Below are positions 1-6,494 of a DNA stretch of 7,012 bases, one piece after another. This stretch comes from an uncultured Rhodocyclaceae bacterium (GTDB taxonomy: Bacteria > Pseudomonadota > Gammaproteobacteria > Burkholderiales > Rhodocyclaceae): positions 1 through 7,012 of the forward strand of contig CAJBAP010000247.1 in NCBI GenBank assembly GCA_903950295.1. The letters are read 5' to 3'. Each line of letters starts with the position of its first letter. Position 1 is the stretch's first letter. The notes beneath the pieces are model-generated. The model was given only the letters and a program-made list of their open reading frames with translations, was not told the DNA's origin and did no database searches. The position numbers were made by a program, and so were the translations under genes.

Positions 1-1
1 G

Positions 2-3000
2 GGCACGCTGAATGCCTCGAGCGTCGTCAATGAAGGCGGGCGGGTGTTCCTCAAGGCCAGCCAGGATACCTACGTCGATGGCAACGGGCGCATTGCCGCC
101 ACCGGCACCAAGGGCGGCAAGGTCGAAGTGCTCGGCAACCGTGTCGCGGTGACGGACAACGCCGAGATCGACGCATCAGGTACCAACGGCGGCGGCGTCA
201 TCCTCATCGGGGGCGACTATCAGGGTAAGAACCCCGATGTCCAGAACGCCCAGATTACCGACTTCGGCAAGCATGCCGTGCTAAAGGCCAATGCCACCGA
301 GAACGGCAATGGTGGCAAGGTCATTATCTGGTCGGACGATACTACCCGCGCCTACGGCACCATCGAAGCCAAGGGTGGCGCCAACGGCGGCGATGGCGGC
401 TTCGTCGAGGTTTCCGGCAAACACAGCCTCGTTTTCCAGGGCTTCGCCGACCGGCGCGCGCCCAAGGGCAAGGCCGGCACCTTGTTGTTGGACCCGACTG
501 AAGTGACGATTGATACCACGGCGTGGGACAACGGCAGCGGTGGCGGCATCATTCCGAGTTTGGTGGGAGGCCCCGTGGTCGTTCAAACCAGCGGGGGAGG
601 CTCCGGTGAAATCGCCGTACTGGCCAGCGCCACCTTCTCCAGTGCGAATGACCTGCGCTTGCTTGCCCACAGCAACATTACTACCGGAGCTTATAGCATC
701 ACCAATACGTCCAGCGGCGGGCTTTACCTGATTGCCGGCTGGGATGGCCTCAGCACCGGAACGGATGCAGCCCCGTCTGGGATCGCCACCGGCACGATTA
801 CCGCATCCACCTTGTCGACCAGAGGCGGTACGGTGGTCCTCAAAGCCCCCGATACGATTAACGTCGGCAGCATCTATACCTATGCAGATAATGCCAGCGC
901 CGGTCAGCCGGGGAAAGCCGGTGGTGACGTCTTCATCGAGTCGCTGAATGGTGCTGTCACGGTGTCCGGCACAATTAATACAAGCGGAGGAGATGGTGGT
1001 TCTGCCAGCGGCTCATCCACCGCGCCGGGTATCGGGGGCGATGCCGGTGACGTGACGATCAACGCGGGCACAAATGTCACCGTCGACTACATCAATGCCC
1101 GTGGAGGCTGGGGGGGCGACGGAAACGCCAGTTTCGCCGGCCGTACGGGTGGCGCCGGCGGTACGGTCAGCATCGCTGCCTACGGAACCTACGGAAGTTT
1201 GCAACTGAACGACAACATCTACGCCGATGGCGGCGAAGGTGGCTTTGGCGGTGGTCAGGGCGGGCTGGGGGGGTATGTCGAACTGGTAGCGTCCAGTTTT
1301 TCCATCAGCAGTAATCCAACGATCAGTGCTGTTGGCGGCAAAGGCGGCTATGGCAACGCTTTGTATGGCAGGAATGGCGGTTCCGGTGGGCTGGGCGGCA
1401 CGATCATTCTGCGTGCGACAGGCGGCGACTTGGATTTTCAGGACGTAACTTTGGATGCCTCCGGTGGGGTCGGGGGTGATGGTGGCGATAGTGTTGTCAC
1501 CGGGCATGCCGCGACTGCGGGTGGAACCGGCGGCGCGGGCGGCAGTGTCAGCCTAATTTCAGATGCTGGCGGGATTGATTCTGGCTGTGGCGAATGCGCG
1601 ACTGAGAGGAATGCCTATGCATCCGGCGGCCGCGGTGGTGCGGGTGGTGATGATTTTTACACGATCGCCGGTGGGGGTGCGGGTGGTTCCGGTGGAGCGG
1701 CGGGTCGTATCATCCTAAGCGGAGAATTTGTAACGCTGCAAGGCGATTTGCTGATTGAAGCCTCCGGTGGCAGCGGGGGCTATGGTGGCAGTGGCTATGG
1801 CGTTACCCCGGATGGTCTCCAGGGTATTGGCGGGAATGCCGGGAATCTGGTCGTGACGCCGAATATCACACTTAACGCGACAGCCGCCGGTGGTATCAAT
1901 ATCCTTGGCTACGATTCGGGTTACTCCAATCAGGTCATTTCGCTCGGGGGTTCTGGCAGAGCGCAAGGCACGGATGGCTGGCTCCACATGGAATCCAATA
2001 GCGACATTGCTCAGGATGCCTGGGCCACGATCAAGACCGGCCGGCTTACTTTCCCCTACGATATTGAGGACTCTGGGGTTTACATCAATGGCCATGTCAG
2101 CCTGCGGGGTACCGACAATGTGATTGGCTCGATTTCCGGCCGGCTTTGGGGCAATCTTCTCATTGATGGTGCGAATGCGGTGGTTGGTGCCTTGGGCGAT
2201 GAAAACCAACCCCTGGAGAGTCTTAACGGTTATCTAAAAATCATCTCGGCTGGCGGCATTGCCATCAACAATGACGTATCGGCAGATGACTACGTTTATC
2301 TTCGCGCCAATGGCGGCGATATTACTCAGGTTGCGACAAGCAGGGTCTTCGGTGACTATGGGGTCGACCTCCATGCAAGCGGCAGCGTGACGATCAATGG
2401 CAGGGTGGAGAGTGGCAGCGGCGATGGGGGTGACTACGCCGTGACCATCACCGCCGGCATGAACGCAGCAGGCAATCCCAATGGTGTCGGCGGGAATATC
2501 GTTATCGGAACGAGTGGCAGCATTTTTGCCGAAAGAGGCGGCAGCGTTCTTGTCGCCGCCGGCGGATCAGCGGCTGATGGCAATATCTCGATCAATGGCT
2601 ATGTCGGTTCGGACAACGTGAATCCAACCGACAGCTATATCGAAGTCAAAGCCTACGGCGACATTGCTTTGAACGGCACAATTGCTGCCGAGGGGGCGGT
2701 GCGCCTGCAGGCGGGTATCTACTCGAGCGGTGTGGATGAGGGCTATGCCAACCCGCGCGGCGGCAACATCACGCTGGGCAGTGCCAGCCGGATCTCCAGC
2801 AATTCTGGCAACTACGCCATCACCTTGCATGCCCAACGTGGTTACTCCTCCGGTTTGCTCGGCAATATTACCCAGTATGGTGGTTTGATCGAGGCACCCA
2901 ACGGCAAGATCGAGTTTTGGGTGGGTGGCAACGCGCAGTTGGATGGAGGTATTACTGCGGATGGACATATCTCGATCTCAGCCGGTAGCGCCTATGACGA

Positions 3001-5158
3001 AGGTTATGGTTCGAATGGTTTCGGCGGCAATATCGCGCTCGGTGCGACCAGCAATATCGTTTCCTCGAGCGGCTATGTCTACCTCGAAGCTCTGAGCGGC
3101 ACGCACGCGACAGGCGACATCACCCAGACCGCTGGCGGCATCATGCGTGGCAATACCGGTGTCGAAATCTACGCCGAGGGCAGCGCAAATATCGGCGGTA
3201 GCGTGACGGCCGATGTTAACGGCGATGGCTACGAAGTAAAAATCACCGCCGGTAATGGCTCTGCTGGCGGCAATATCGTCATTGGCGCAGCGAGCGTGAT
3301 CGAGGCATCGGCCGATGTCCGGCTTACCACTTACGGGGGCAGTGTCGAACTGGGCGACATCACCGTCAATGGCAGTCTCAGCGGTCACTACGGCGTAAAC
3401 CTGAAGGCTTTTGACGGCGGTGCCAGCCCCGGACGCATCACCCAGGGGGCCGGCAGCATCATGTCGAGTGATGCCAGCGACGTCAATATCGATTCGATTG
3501 GCGACATTACTCTGACCGGGTCGCTGGTGGCGTACGACTCGGTGATTGTCAAGGCAGGCTACGACCCTACCCCCACCGGCGATATGGGGAACGGCAGCTT
3601 CGGCGCCACGCCTTACAACGCCCGCGTTGGAAATATCTCTGCGGCCTATGCCAGCATTGAGGCGACTGGAGCGATCAGCGGCGGCACAATCACCGCGCCG
3701 ATGGTTTATCTGACGAGCTATTACGGCGGCAGCGCCGGCCTACCGGCAATCAATGTGACTACCGCTGCGGATCAGTTGATCGAGGCTACGGTATCGAGCG
3801 GCAGTGCCTTTGGCGGTATCCGCATTCAGAATACCGGCCTCACCTCCGCTGCCAGCGATGCACCCGGCACCGTGAATTTTTACGATTACTCGTCGCTCGG
3901 CGGCCAACTCGCCTTTGTCCATGCAGGGGATATGGACGCCTCGACCAGCATCAACCTGACTGGGGGCGCTGGCGGGATCGTGCTCAAGGCCACCGGCAAC
4001 CTCACCGAGAATGGCAATATCTTCATCAATACACCAGCGGGCCCATTGGTTTGGCTCGACGCCGGCAGCAATCTGACTATCAACGGCAGCGCTTTTTCGC
4101 TGCCCAACAACCCTCTCACCTTGTCGGCTAGCAATACACTCACCATTGCGAGTACGGGCAACGTTACCGCCACCAATACCACTTTGGCGGGCGGCACGAT
4201 CAACGTCGATGGCAGCGTGGCGGCGAGTGGCGATCTGCAAGCCATCAGCAACAGCGTACTTAACGTGACCGGCAGTCTGTCGGGCTACGGCGTCGGGCTC
4301 GAAGCACCAACGATAACCCTTGCGTCCGGCAGTTCTGTAACTGCGGGCATGGATGTCGGCGTGCTCGCCGGTGCCTTGCAGGTCGGCGGTACCTTGAGTG
4401 CCGACCGGGATGTTGTGATTATCTCCGGCACCACCACCCTCAACGGCGGCACGATCAGTGCGGGCAACGACGTGCTGCTGGGCGCGACGACACTGACGGG
4501 GGTCGGCGGCTCGATCTCGGCCTACAACTACATCGACCTCACTGTTGCCGGCAATGCGACGTTCGACGGCACGCAGATCCGGACCGACACCGGCGACATC
4601 CAGTTGACGATCGACCAGAACCTCAAGCTGAACAACGGCGCGGCCATCAGCGCCGGCAACGACATTCTCGTCACCTTGAAGGGTGCCGATTCGACCCTGT
4701 ATCTCAACGAGCAGGCCGGCCTCCTGCCGTCGACCATGACGGCCGATGTCTTTACCAACGACGGCCGGACGATTTATCTTGAGTTCCTCGCCCGCAGTTC
4801 GGGCGGCATCTTCATCGACGGCGTGGAAACCTCTTCGGCGACAACTGCAGGCGGCAGCGGCTTCTTCTGGGGCAACCCGCCGGTGATCGCCACACCGGGG
4901 GCCGGACTACAGATCGTTTTTGCCCAGTCAGGCGTGGATATTTGCCAGTTGATCCCCGGACTATGCACGGTACCGGAGCAGAAGTACGATGACCAGCAAG
5001 GTTGTGATCTCAATCCGGGCAGCTGCTCATCCTTGCTACAGGCCAGCCTGGCGAAGAAGGATACACTGCTCGACGACGGCACCATTGGCGACGGCGATGG
5101 GGAGTTCGGCGATGATGGCAAGGCACGCGGCAAGCGGAAGCTTAGTCAGTGTCGCTGA
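2..5158 (+). CDS. Giant filamentous-haemagglutinin-like (two-partner secretion) exoprotein, 5' end outside window
   Basis: The frame is open from base 2 to the TGA at 5156-5158, giving 1718 visible residues. The GTG at 44 lies inside conserved coding sequence (NASSVVNEGGRVFLKAS) and is not the true start. The protein is low in Cys and rich in Gly, Ser, Thr, Asn and Ile/Val, with alternating hydrophobic strands and G-N turns, as expected of a right-handed parallel beta-helix. Near the visible N-terminus (residues about 100-170) is the passage KVIIWSDDTTR, then GGFVEVSGK, then GTLLLDPTEVTI, which in this family follows the TPS secretion domain. Next come a Gly-rich repeat block, longer GGNI repeats, 20-residue coils and a Cys-bearing tail. 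Members of the family are exported by Sec and then by an outer-membrane TpsB partner, and act at the surface in adhesion, biofilm or contact functions. Neither the signal peptide nor TpsB is in view. The C-terminus has no CdiA-like toxin domain that I recognise, so structural adhesin is the better reading. The exact ligand cannot be told. Confidence 0.9.
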   Translation, partial: GTLNASSVVNEGGRVFLKASQDTYVDGNGRIAATGTKGGKVEVLGNRVAVTDNAEIDASGTNGGGVILIGGDYQGKNPDVQNAQITDFGKHAVLKANATENGNGGKVIIWSDDTTRAYGTIEAKGGANGGDGGFVEVSGKHSLVFQGFADRRAPKGKAGTLLLDPTEVTIDTTAWDNGSGGGIIPSLVGGPVVVQTSGGGSGEIAVLASATFSSANDLRLLAHSNITTGAYSITNTSSGGLYLIAGWDGLSTGTDAAPSGIATGTITASTLSTRGGTVVLKAPDTINVGSIYTYADNASAGQPGKAGGDVFIESLNGAVTVSGTINTSGGDGGSASGSSTAPGIGGDAGDVTINAGTNVTVDYINARGGWGGDGNASFAGRTGGAGGTVSIAAYGTYGSLQLNDNIYADGGEGGFGGGQGGLGGYVELVASSFSISSNPTISAVGGKGGYGNALYGRNGGSGGLGGTIILRATGGDLDFQDVTLDASGGVGGDGGDSVVTGHAATAGGTGGAGGSVSLISDAGGIDSGCGECATERNAYASGGRGGAGGDDFYTIAGGGAGGSGGAAGRIILSGEFVTLQGDLLIEASGGSGGYGGSGYGVTPDGLQGIGGNAGNLVVTPNITLNATAAGGINILGYDSGYSNQVISLGGSGRAQGTDGWLHMESNSDIAQDAWATIKTGRLTFPYDIEDSGVYINGHVSLRGTDNVIGSISGRLWGNLLIDGANAVVGALGDENQPLESLNGYLKIISAGGIAINNDVSADDYVYLRANGGDITQVATSRVFGDYGVDLHASGSVTINGRVESGSGDGGDYAVTITAGMNAAGNPNGVGGNIVIGTSGSIFAERGGSVLVAAGGSAADGNISINGYVGSDNVNPTDSYIEVKAYGDIALNGTIAAEGAVRLQAGIYSSGVDEGYANPRGGNITLGSASRISSNSGNYAITLHAQRGYSSGLLGNITQYGGLIEAPNGKIEFWVGGNAQLDGGITADGHISISAGSAYDEGYGSNGFGGNIALGATSNIVSSSGYVYLEALSGTHATGDITQTAGGIMRGNTGVEIYAEGSANIGGSVTADVNGDGYEVKITAGNGSAGGNIVIGAASVIEASADVRLTTYGGSVELGDITVNGSLSGHYGVNLKAFDGGASPGRITQGAGSIMSSDASDVNIDSIGDITLTGSLVAYDSVIVKAGYDPTPTGDMGNGSFGATPYNARVGNISAAYASIEATGAISGGTITAPMVYLTSYYGGSAGLPAINVTTAADQLIEATVSSGSAFGGIRIQNTGLTSAASDAPGTVNFYDYSSLGGQLAFVHAGDMDASTSINLTGGAGGIVLKATGNLTENGNIFINTPAGPLVWLDAGSNLTINGSAFSLPNNPLTLSASNTLTIASTGNVTATNTTLAGGTINVDGSVAASGDLQAISNSVLNVTGSLSGYGVGLEAPTITLASGSSVTAGMDVGVLAGALQVGGTLSADRDVVIISGTTTLNGGTISAGNDVLLGATTLTGVGGSISAYNYIDLTVAGNATFDGTQIRTDTGDIQLTIDQNLKLNNGAAISAGNDILVTLKGADSTLYLNEQAGLLPSTMTADVFTNDGRTIYLEFLARSSGGIFIDGVETSSATTAGGSGFFWGNPPVIATPGAGLQIVFAQSGVDICQLIPGLCTVPEQKYDDQQGCDLNPGSCSSLLQASLAKKDTLLDDGTIGDGDGEFGDDGKARGKRKLSQCR
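302..520 (+). other. Conserved post-TPS passage of haemagglutinin-like exoproteins
   Basis: This part of the exoprotein reads NGGKVIIWSD, then GTIEAKGGANGGDGGFVEVSGK, ending in KGKAGTLLLDPTEVTID. The order (WSD, G-I-x-A-x-GG, GGFVEVSGK, GTLLLDP) is recalled as a recurrent signature just after the haemagglutination-activity/TPS domain in proteobacterial and cyanobacterial exoproteins. It fixes the family and shows that the N-terminal secretion domain lies just upstream of the window. Residue count suggests that only the signal peptide and most of the TPS domain are missing. Confidence 0.7.
968..1864 (+). repeat. Seven imperfect Gly-rich repeats inside the exoprotein
   Basis: Seven units begin at bases 968, 1091, 1217, 1322, 1451, 1613 and 1754, so they are 35-54 residues long. 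Each opens with a short strand such as INA, ISA, LDA or IEA, followed by GGxGGxG. A variable loop comes next, then a second GG-rich run (for example GGAGGTVSI, GGLGGTIIL, GGAGGSVSL, GGAAGRIIL) leading into another hydrophobic strand. The pattern suggests beta-helix rungs joined by flexible poly-Gly loops. It resembles PGRS-type or other Gly-rich surface proteins in composition, but I claim no homology. The variable unit lengths argue for old, diverged duplications. The fifth unit carries the only cysteines outside the C-terminal tail. Confidence 0.75.
2489..3670 (+). repeat. Diverged 81-90 residue repeats marked by GGNI[VTA][IL]G
   Basis: The motif GGNI-x-[IL]-G recurs with its first Gly codon at 2489, 2759, 3023 and 3266, spacings of 90, 88 and 81 residues. 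A weaker fifth copy (RVGNISAAYASIEAT) lies near 3623. Between markers the order is also kept: a strand such as GYVYLEAL or GNYAITLHA, then G-[DN]-ITQ (near 2320, 2866, 3116 and 3436), then a strand ending in x-A-x-G, then [VI]-x-[IV]-x-AG just before the next marker. I read these as multi-coil modules of the beta-helix formed by internal duplication. Copies are too diverged for recent recombination. Confidence 0.65.
4211..4708 (+). repeat. Eight beta-helix coils of about 20 residues near the C-terminus
   Basis: Units start at 4211, 4271, 4331, 4388, 4448, 4508, 4571 and 4640, giving coil lengths of 20, 20, 19, 20, 20, 21, 23 and 23 residues. The repeated pattern is G-[ST]-[LIV]-[ST]-A-G-x-D-[VI]-x-[LV], followed by a second short strand ending in N-G or a similar turn (for example GTISAGNDVLLGATTLTGVG). 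A period near 20 residues fits one turn of a right-handed parallel beta-helix; filamentous haemagglutinin itself has 19-residue repeats. The coils lead directly into the conserved tail. Confidence 0.75.
4943..5155 (+). other. Cysteine-bearing C-terminal tail with duplicated C-x-L-x-P-G-x-C
   Basis: The exoprotein leaves its beta-helix after a segment reading GGSGFFWGNPPVIATPGAGL and enters a tail with five cysteines. Two octapeptides, CQLIPGLC (4943-4966) and CDLNPGSC (5003-5026), share the pattern C-x-L-x-P-G-x-C and sit 20 residues apart. After them come a mostly acidic stretch (DDGTIGDGDGEFGDDG), a basic run (KARGKRK) and a Cys at the second-last residue. In the Haemophilus HMW1 adhesin, C-terminal cysteines form a loop that tethers the protein to its TpsB partner; a similar anchoring role here is inference. 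Confidence 0.6.
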
Positions 5159-5297
5159 TGGCAATGACGAATTCGGCGCGGGTCGTGCAATGCCGGGGTT
5201 AGCTCTGCGCTGAACGGTACGCCGTCCCGCCAGCAGGGAGGCCGTCAGGCCGGAAGCGGCCCGCAGAGGCTGCGCCGACTTTTGCGGGACTACGCGA
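5159..5297. other. Convergent intergenic segment without a gene
   Basis: This 139-base stretch lies between the stop of the exoprotein gene and the stop of hicB on the opposite strand. I find no credible start, ribosome site or protein in it. It contains several inverted repeats. The best terminator-like piece is the hairpin CGCAG-AGG-CTGCG (5262-5274), followed six bases later by TTTT (5280-5283), on the + strand. The stem is only 5 bp and the T-run is short, so intrinsic termination is possible but weak. Read on the minus strand there is no T-tract after the stems. Confidence 0.55.
5224..5290. repeat. Nested inverted repeats, possible three-way-junction fold
   Basis: An outer 7-bp pair, GTCCCGC (5224-5230) with GCGGGAC (5284-5290), encloses two abutting perfect hairpins. 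These are GGCCG-GAAG-CGGCC (5248-5261) and CGCAG-AGG-CTGCG (5262-5274). A further 7-bp pair, CTCTGCG (5203-5209) with CGCAGAG (5262-5268), competes with the second hairpin. The base pairs are seen directly; folding in the cell is inferred. It could be a bidirectional termination zone, a REP-like extragenic element or chance in GC-rich DNA. Confidence 0.35.
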
Positions 5298-5687
5298 TCA
5301 GGCCCGCAGTGCCAGGTGCGCGATGAAGCCGGAACGCGATTCGCCCGCAGACTTTGCTGCAGCATCGATGCGGCGCAGGACGCGGGCAGGCAGTGTGATG
5401 TTGACGCGCTCCGCCTTGTCGGAGAGTTGCGCGAGATCAACGCCGACCACCGCCCAAATCCAGCCAGCGAACTCCGGATTGGCCTGATGCTCGGAAATCG
5501 GGCGGGGCTCCGGTACAACGCCCCCATCATCGATGACAGCTTCCAGCCAGAGCTCGATCGCTTCCTTGGCGTTATCGATGGCTTCGTCCAGAGAATCACC
5601 CGCCGAGAAACAGCCAGGCAGGTCGGGCACGGCAACACCGAAAGCGTGACTGGTATCGCCGGGTTCAATAGCTATCGGATATTTCAT
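5298..5687 (-). CDS. hicB: HicB-family antitoxin with C-terminal ribbon-helix-helix domain
   Basis: This 129-residue protein has the HicB layout. The N-terminal half is a degenerate RNase-H-like fold, with the hallmark DLPGCFSAGDSLDEA at residues 22-36 followed by a long acidic helix. The C-terminal residues 94-129 (RVNITLPARVLRRIDAAAK, then SRSGFIAHLALRA) form a CopG-like ribbon-helix-helix. HicB binds and inactivates the HicA toxin and represses its own operon through the DNA-binding domain. The ATG at 5685-5687 follows an excellent Shine-Dalgarno, which fixes the start, and it lies 12 bases after the hicA stop, the usual toxin-first order. Length and motifs look intact. The family is confidently assigned; specificity for the neighbouring HicA is inferred from adjacency. 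Confidence 0.92.
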   Translation of the reverse strand: MKYPIAIEPGDTSHAFGVAVPDLPGCFSAGDSLDEAIDNAKEAIELWLEAVIDDGGVVPEPRPISEHQANPEFAGWIWAVVGVDLAQLSDKAERVNITLPARVLRRIDAAAKSAGESRSGFIAHLALRA

Positions 5688-5693
5688 CGTTTT

Positions 5694-5699
5694 CTTCCT
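5694..5699 (-). promoter_or_regulatory. Ribosome binding site of hicB
   Basis: On the minus strand AGGAAG lies six bases before the hicB ATG and directly after the TAA of hicA, whose last A it shares no codon with except at the border. It is much stronger than anything in front of hicA, which fits the common need to make antitoxin in excess over toxin. Confidence 0.75.
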
Positions 5700-5882
5700 T
5701 TACTTCAGACCGGCCTGTTTCAACAACTTGTGCGTAAGACCGATACCTAAATCCTTTTTCGGATGCGGTACGCTGATATGGCCCGGCTTTCCTGGAAGAG
5801 TATAGATATGGTGCGAACCTTTGACGCCTCGTAGCACCCACCCCGCTCGTTCCAACTGCCTGACAATATCGGCGCTATTCAT
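5700..5882 (-). CDS. hicA: HicA-family mRNA interferase toxin
   Basis: This 60-residue protein is full length for HicA. It is a small double-stranded-RNA-binding-like fold that cleaves mRNA independently of ribosomes. Seen in the sequence are MNSADIVRQLERAGW at the N-terminus, then VKGSHHIY with the catalytic-position His at residue 24, then HISVPHPKKDLGIGL and the ending LLKQAGLK. I chose the ATG at 5880-5882, because family members begin M-N-S-x-[DE]-[IV]. An in-frame GTG at 5898-5900 would add six residues (MCIIHT) unlike the family. No clear Shine-Dalgarno precedes the chosen ATG, so translation may be weak or partly dependent on upstream cysC. It is 27 bases after the cysC stop and 12 bases before hicB. 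Nothing suggests inactivation. Confidence 0.92.
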   Translation of the reverse strand: MNSADIVRQLERAGWVLRGVKGSHHIYTLPGKPGHISVPHPKKDLGIGLTHKLLKQAGLK

Positions 5883-5883
5883 G

Positions 5884-5900
5884 GTGTGGATGATACACAC
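5884..5900. promoter_or_regulatory. Short inverted repeat just upstream of hicA, candidate HicB operator
   Basis: GTGTG (5884-5888) and CACAC (5896-5900) are exact inverted copies separated by seven bases. They lie in the 27-base gap between the cysC stop and the hicA start. Ribbon-helix-helix repressors such as HicB commonly bind short palindromes near their promoter. Five-base arms can arise by chance, and I see no convincing -35/-10 pair, so this is only a candidate. Confidence 0.25.
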
Positions 5901-5909
5901 GAACCGATG

Positions 5910-6494
5910 TTAATGTTCGCCCAGGGTGCGAAGCAGGATCGCCAGCGTTTCCGCAGGCTCACCCAGCGAAGCATCGACGCGAATTTCAGGCGTGAGCGGT
6001 GCTTCGTAGGGGGCATCGACACCGGTGAAATCTTTCATCTCGCCGCGCCGCGCCTTGGCGTACATGCCTTTGGGGTCGCGCCGCTCGCAGACGGTGAGCG
6101 GGGTGTCGATGAAGATTTCGACGAAGTCGCCGGGGGAGAATAGCGCACGGGCCATCTCGCGTTCGCGCCGGTAGGGCGAGATGAATGCGACGATGACGAC
6201 CAACCCGGCATCCACCATCAGTCGTGCCACTTCGGCAATACGGCGGATATTTTCGTCGCGGTCGGCCGCAGAAAAACCCAGATCGCGATTGAGGCCGTGG
6301 CGGATGTTGTCGCCGTCGAGCAGGTAGGTGTGGCGGCCCTGCGCGTGCAGGGCGCCCTCGAGCAGGTGCGCCAGCGTGCTCTTGCCCGCGCCCGGCAGGC
6401 CGGTGAGCCAGAGGCAGCGTGGCTGCTGGTTTTTCAGTGCGGCTCGCGCCGTCCCGCCAACGCCGACTTTTTGCCAGACGACCTGAGTATTCAT
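5910..6494 (-). CDS. cysC: Adenylyl-sulfate (APS) kinase CysC
   Basis: This cytoplasmic enzyme phosphorylates adenosine 5'-phosphosulfate with ATP to give PAPS, the second step of sulfate activation. PAPS serves cysteine synthesis or sulfotransferases. The 194-residue product has the whole family pattern: the P-loop GLPGAGKS (residues 32-39), [16 protein letters not shown] (60-75) and RDENIRR (79-85). It also has FISPYR (104-109) with the active-site-region Ser106, the lid region [11 protein letters not shown] (142-152) and FTGVDAPYE (156-164). It appears intact. The ATG at 6492-6494 has GAGG four bases upstream and overlaps the antitoxin stop by four bases (ATGA), suggesting translational coupling. 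A start at 6536 would add 14 untypical residues inside the upstream gene. No cysN, cysD, sulfotransferase or transporter gene is visible; its neighbours are TA modules. A role in surface-polysaccharide sulfation or in assimilation cannot be separated here. Confidence 0.95.
   Translation of the reverse strand: MNTQVVWQKVGVGGTARAALKNQQPRCLWLTGLPGAGKSTLAHLLEGALHAQGRHTYLLDGDNIRHGLNRDLGFSAADRDENIRRIAEVARLMVDAGLVVIVAFISPYRREREMARALFSPGDFVEIFIDTPLTVCERRDPKGMYAKARRGEMKDFTGVDAPYEAPLTPEIRVDASLGEPAETLAILLRTLGEH

Noticed and set aside
44..46. GTG as start of the adhesin gene
   Set aside because: The frame stays open to base 2 with family-like residues (GTLNASSVVNEGGR) before the GTG, and there is no ribosome site.
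968..1864. Reading the regularly spaced Gly-rich repeats as a CRISPR or tandem DNA repeat array
   Set aside because: Units are imperfect at DNA level, vary in length and keep the reading frame; the repetition is at protein level.
1013..2209. Long minus-strand open frames opposite the adhesin (1013-1507 and 1715-2209)
   Set aside because: They mirror the codon periodicity of the repetitive adhesin gene; no recognised domain and no start signal.
3740..4251. Overlapping minus-strand open frames within the adhesin 3' half
   Set aside because: Two different frames are open over the same stretch, as expected for biased GC-rich coding DNA; neither resembles a protein family.
4767..5158. A CdiA-like polymorphic toxin domain at the adhesin C-terminus
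   Set aside because: There is no VENN-type boundary or nuclease-like segment; the end is a short Cys-bearing, low-complexity tail, and no immunity gene follows on the + strand.
5036..5668. Minus-strand open frame of 210 codons spanning the adhesin end, the intergenic segment and hicB
   Set aside because: It overlaps two well-supported genes in other frames, has no family-like sequence or ribosome site and shows the Arg/Pro/Ser-rich look of an antisense shadow in GC-rich DNA.
5316..5750. Plus-strand open frame of 144 codons over hicB
   Set aside because: It is the antisense of a confidently identified HicB and has no domain of its own.
5883..5900. GTG at 5898-5900 as hicA start
   Set aside because: HicA proteins begin at the M-N-S-x-[DE] equivalent; the six extra residues are atypical and no Shine-Dalgarno supports them.
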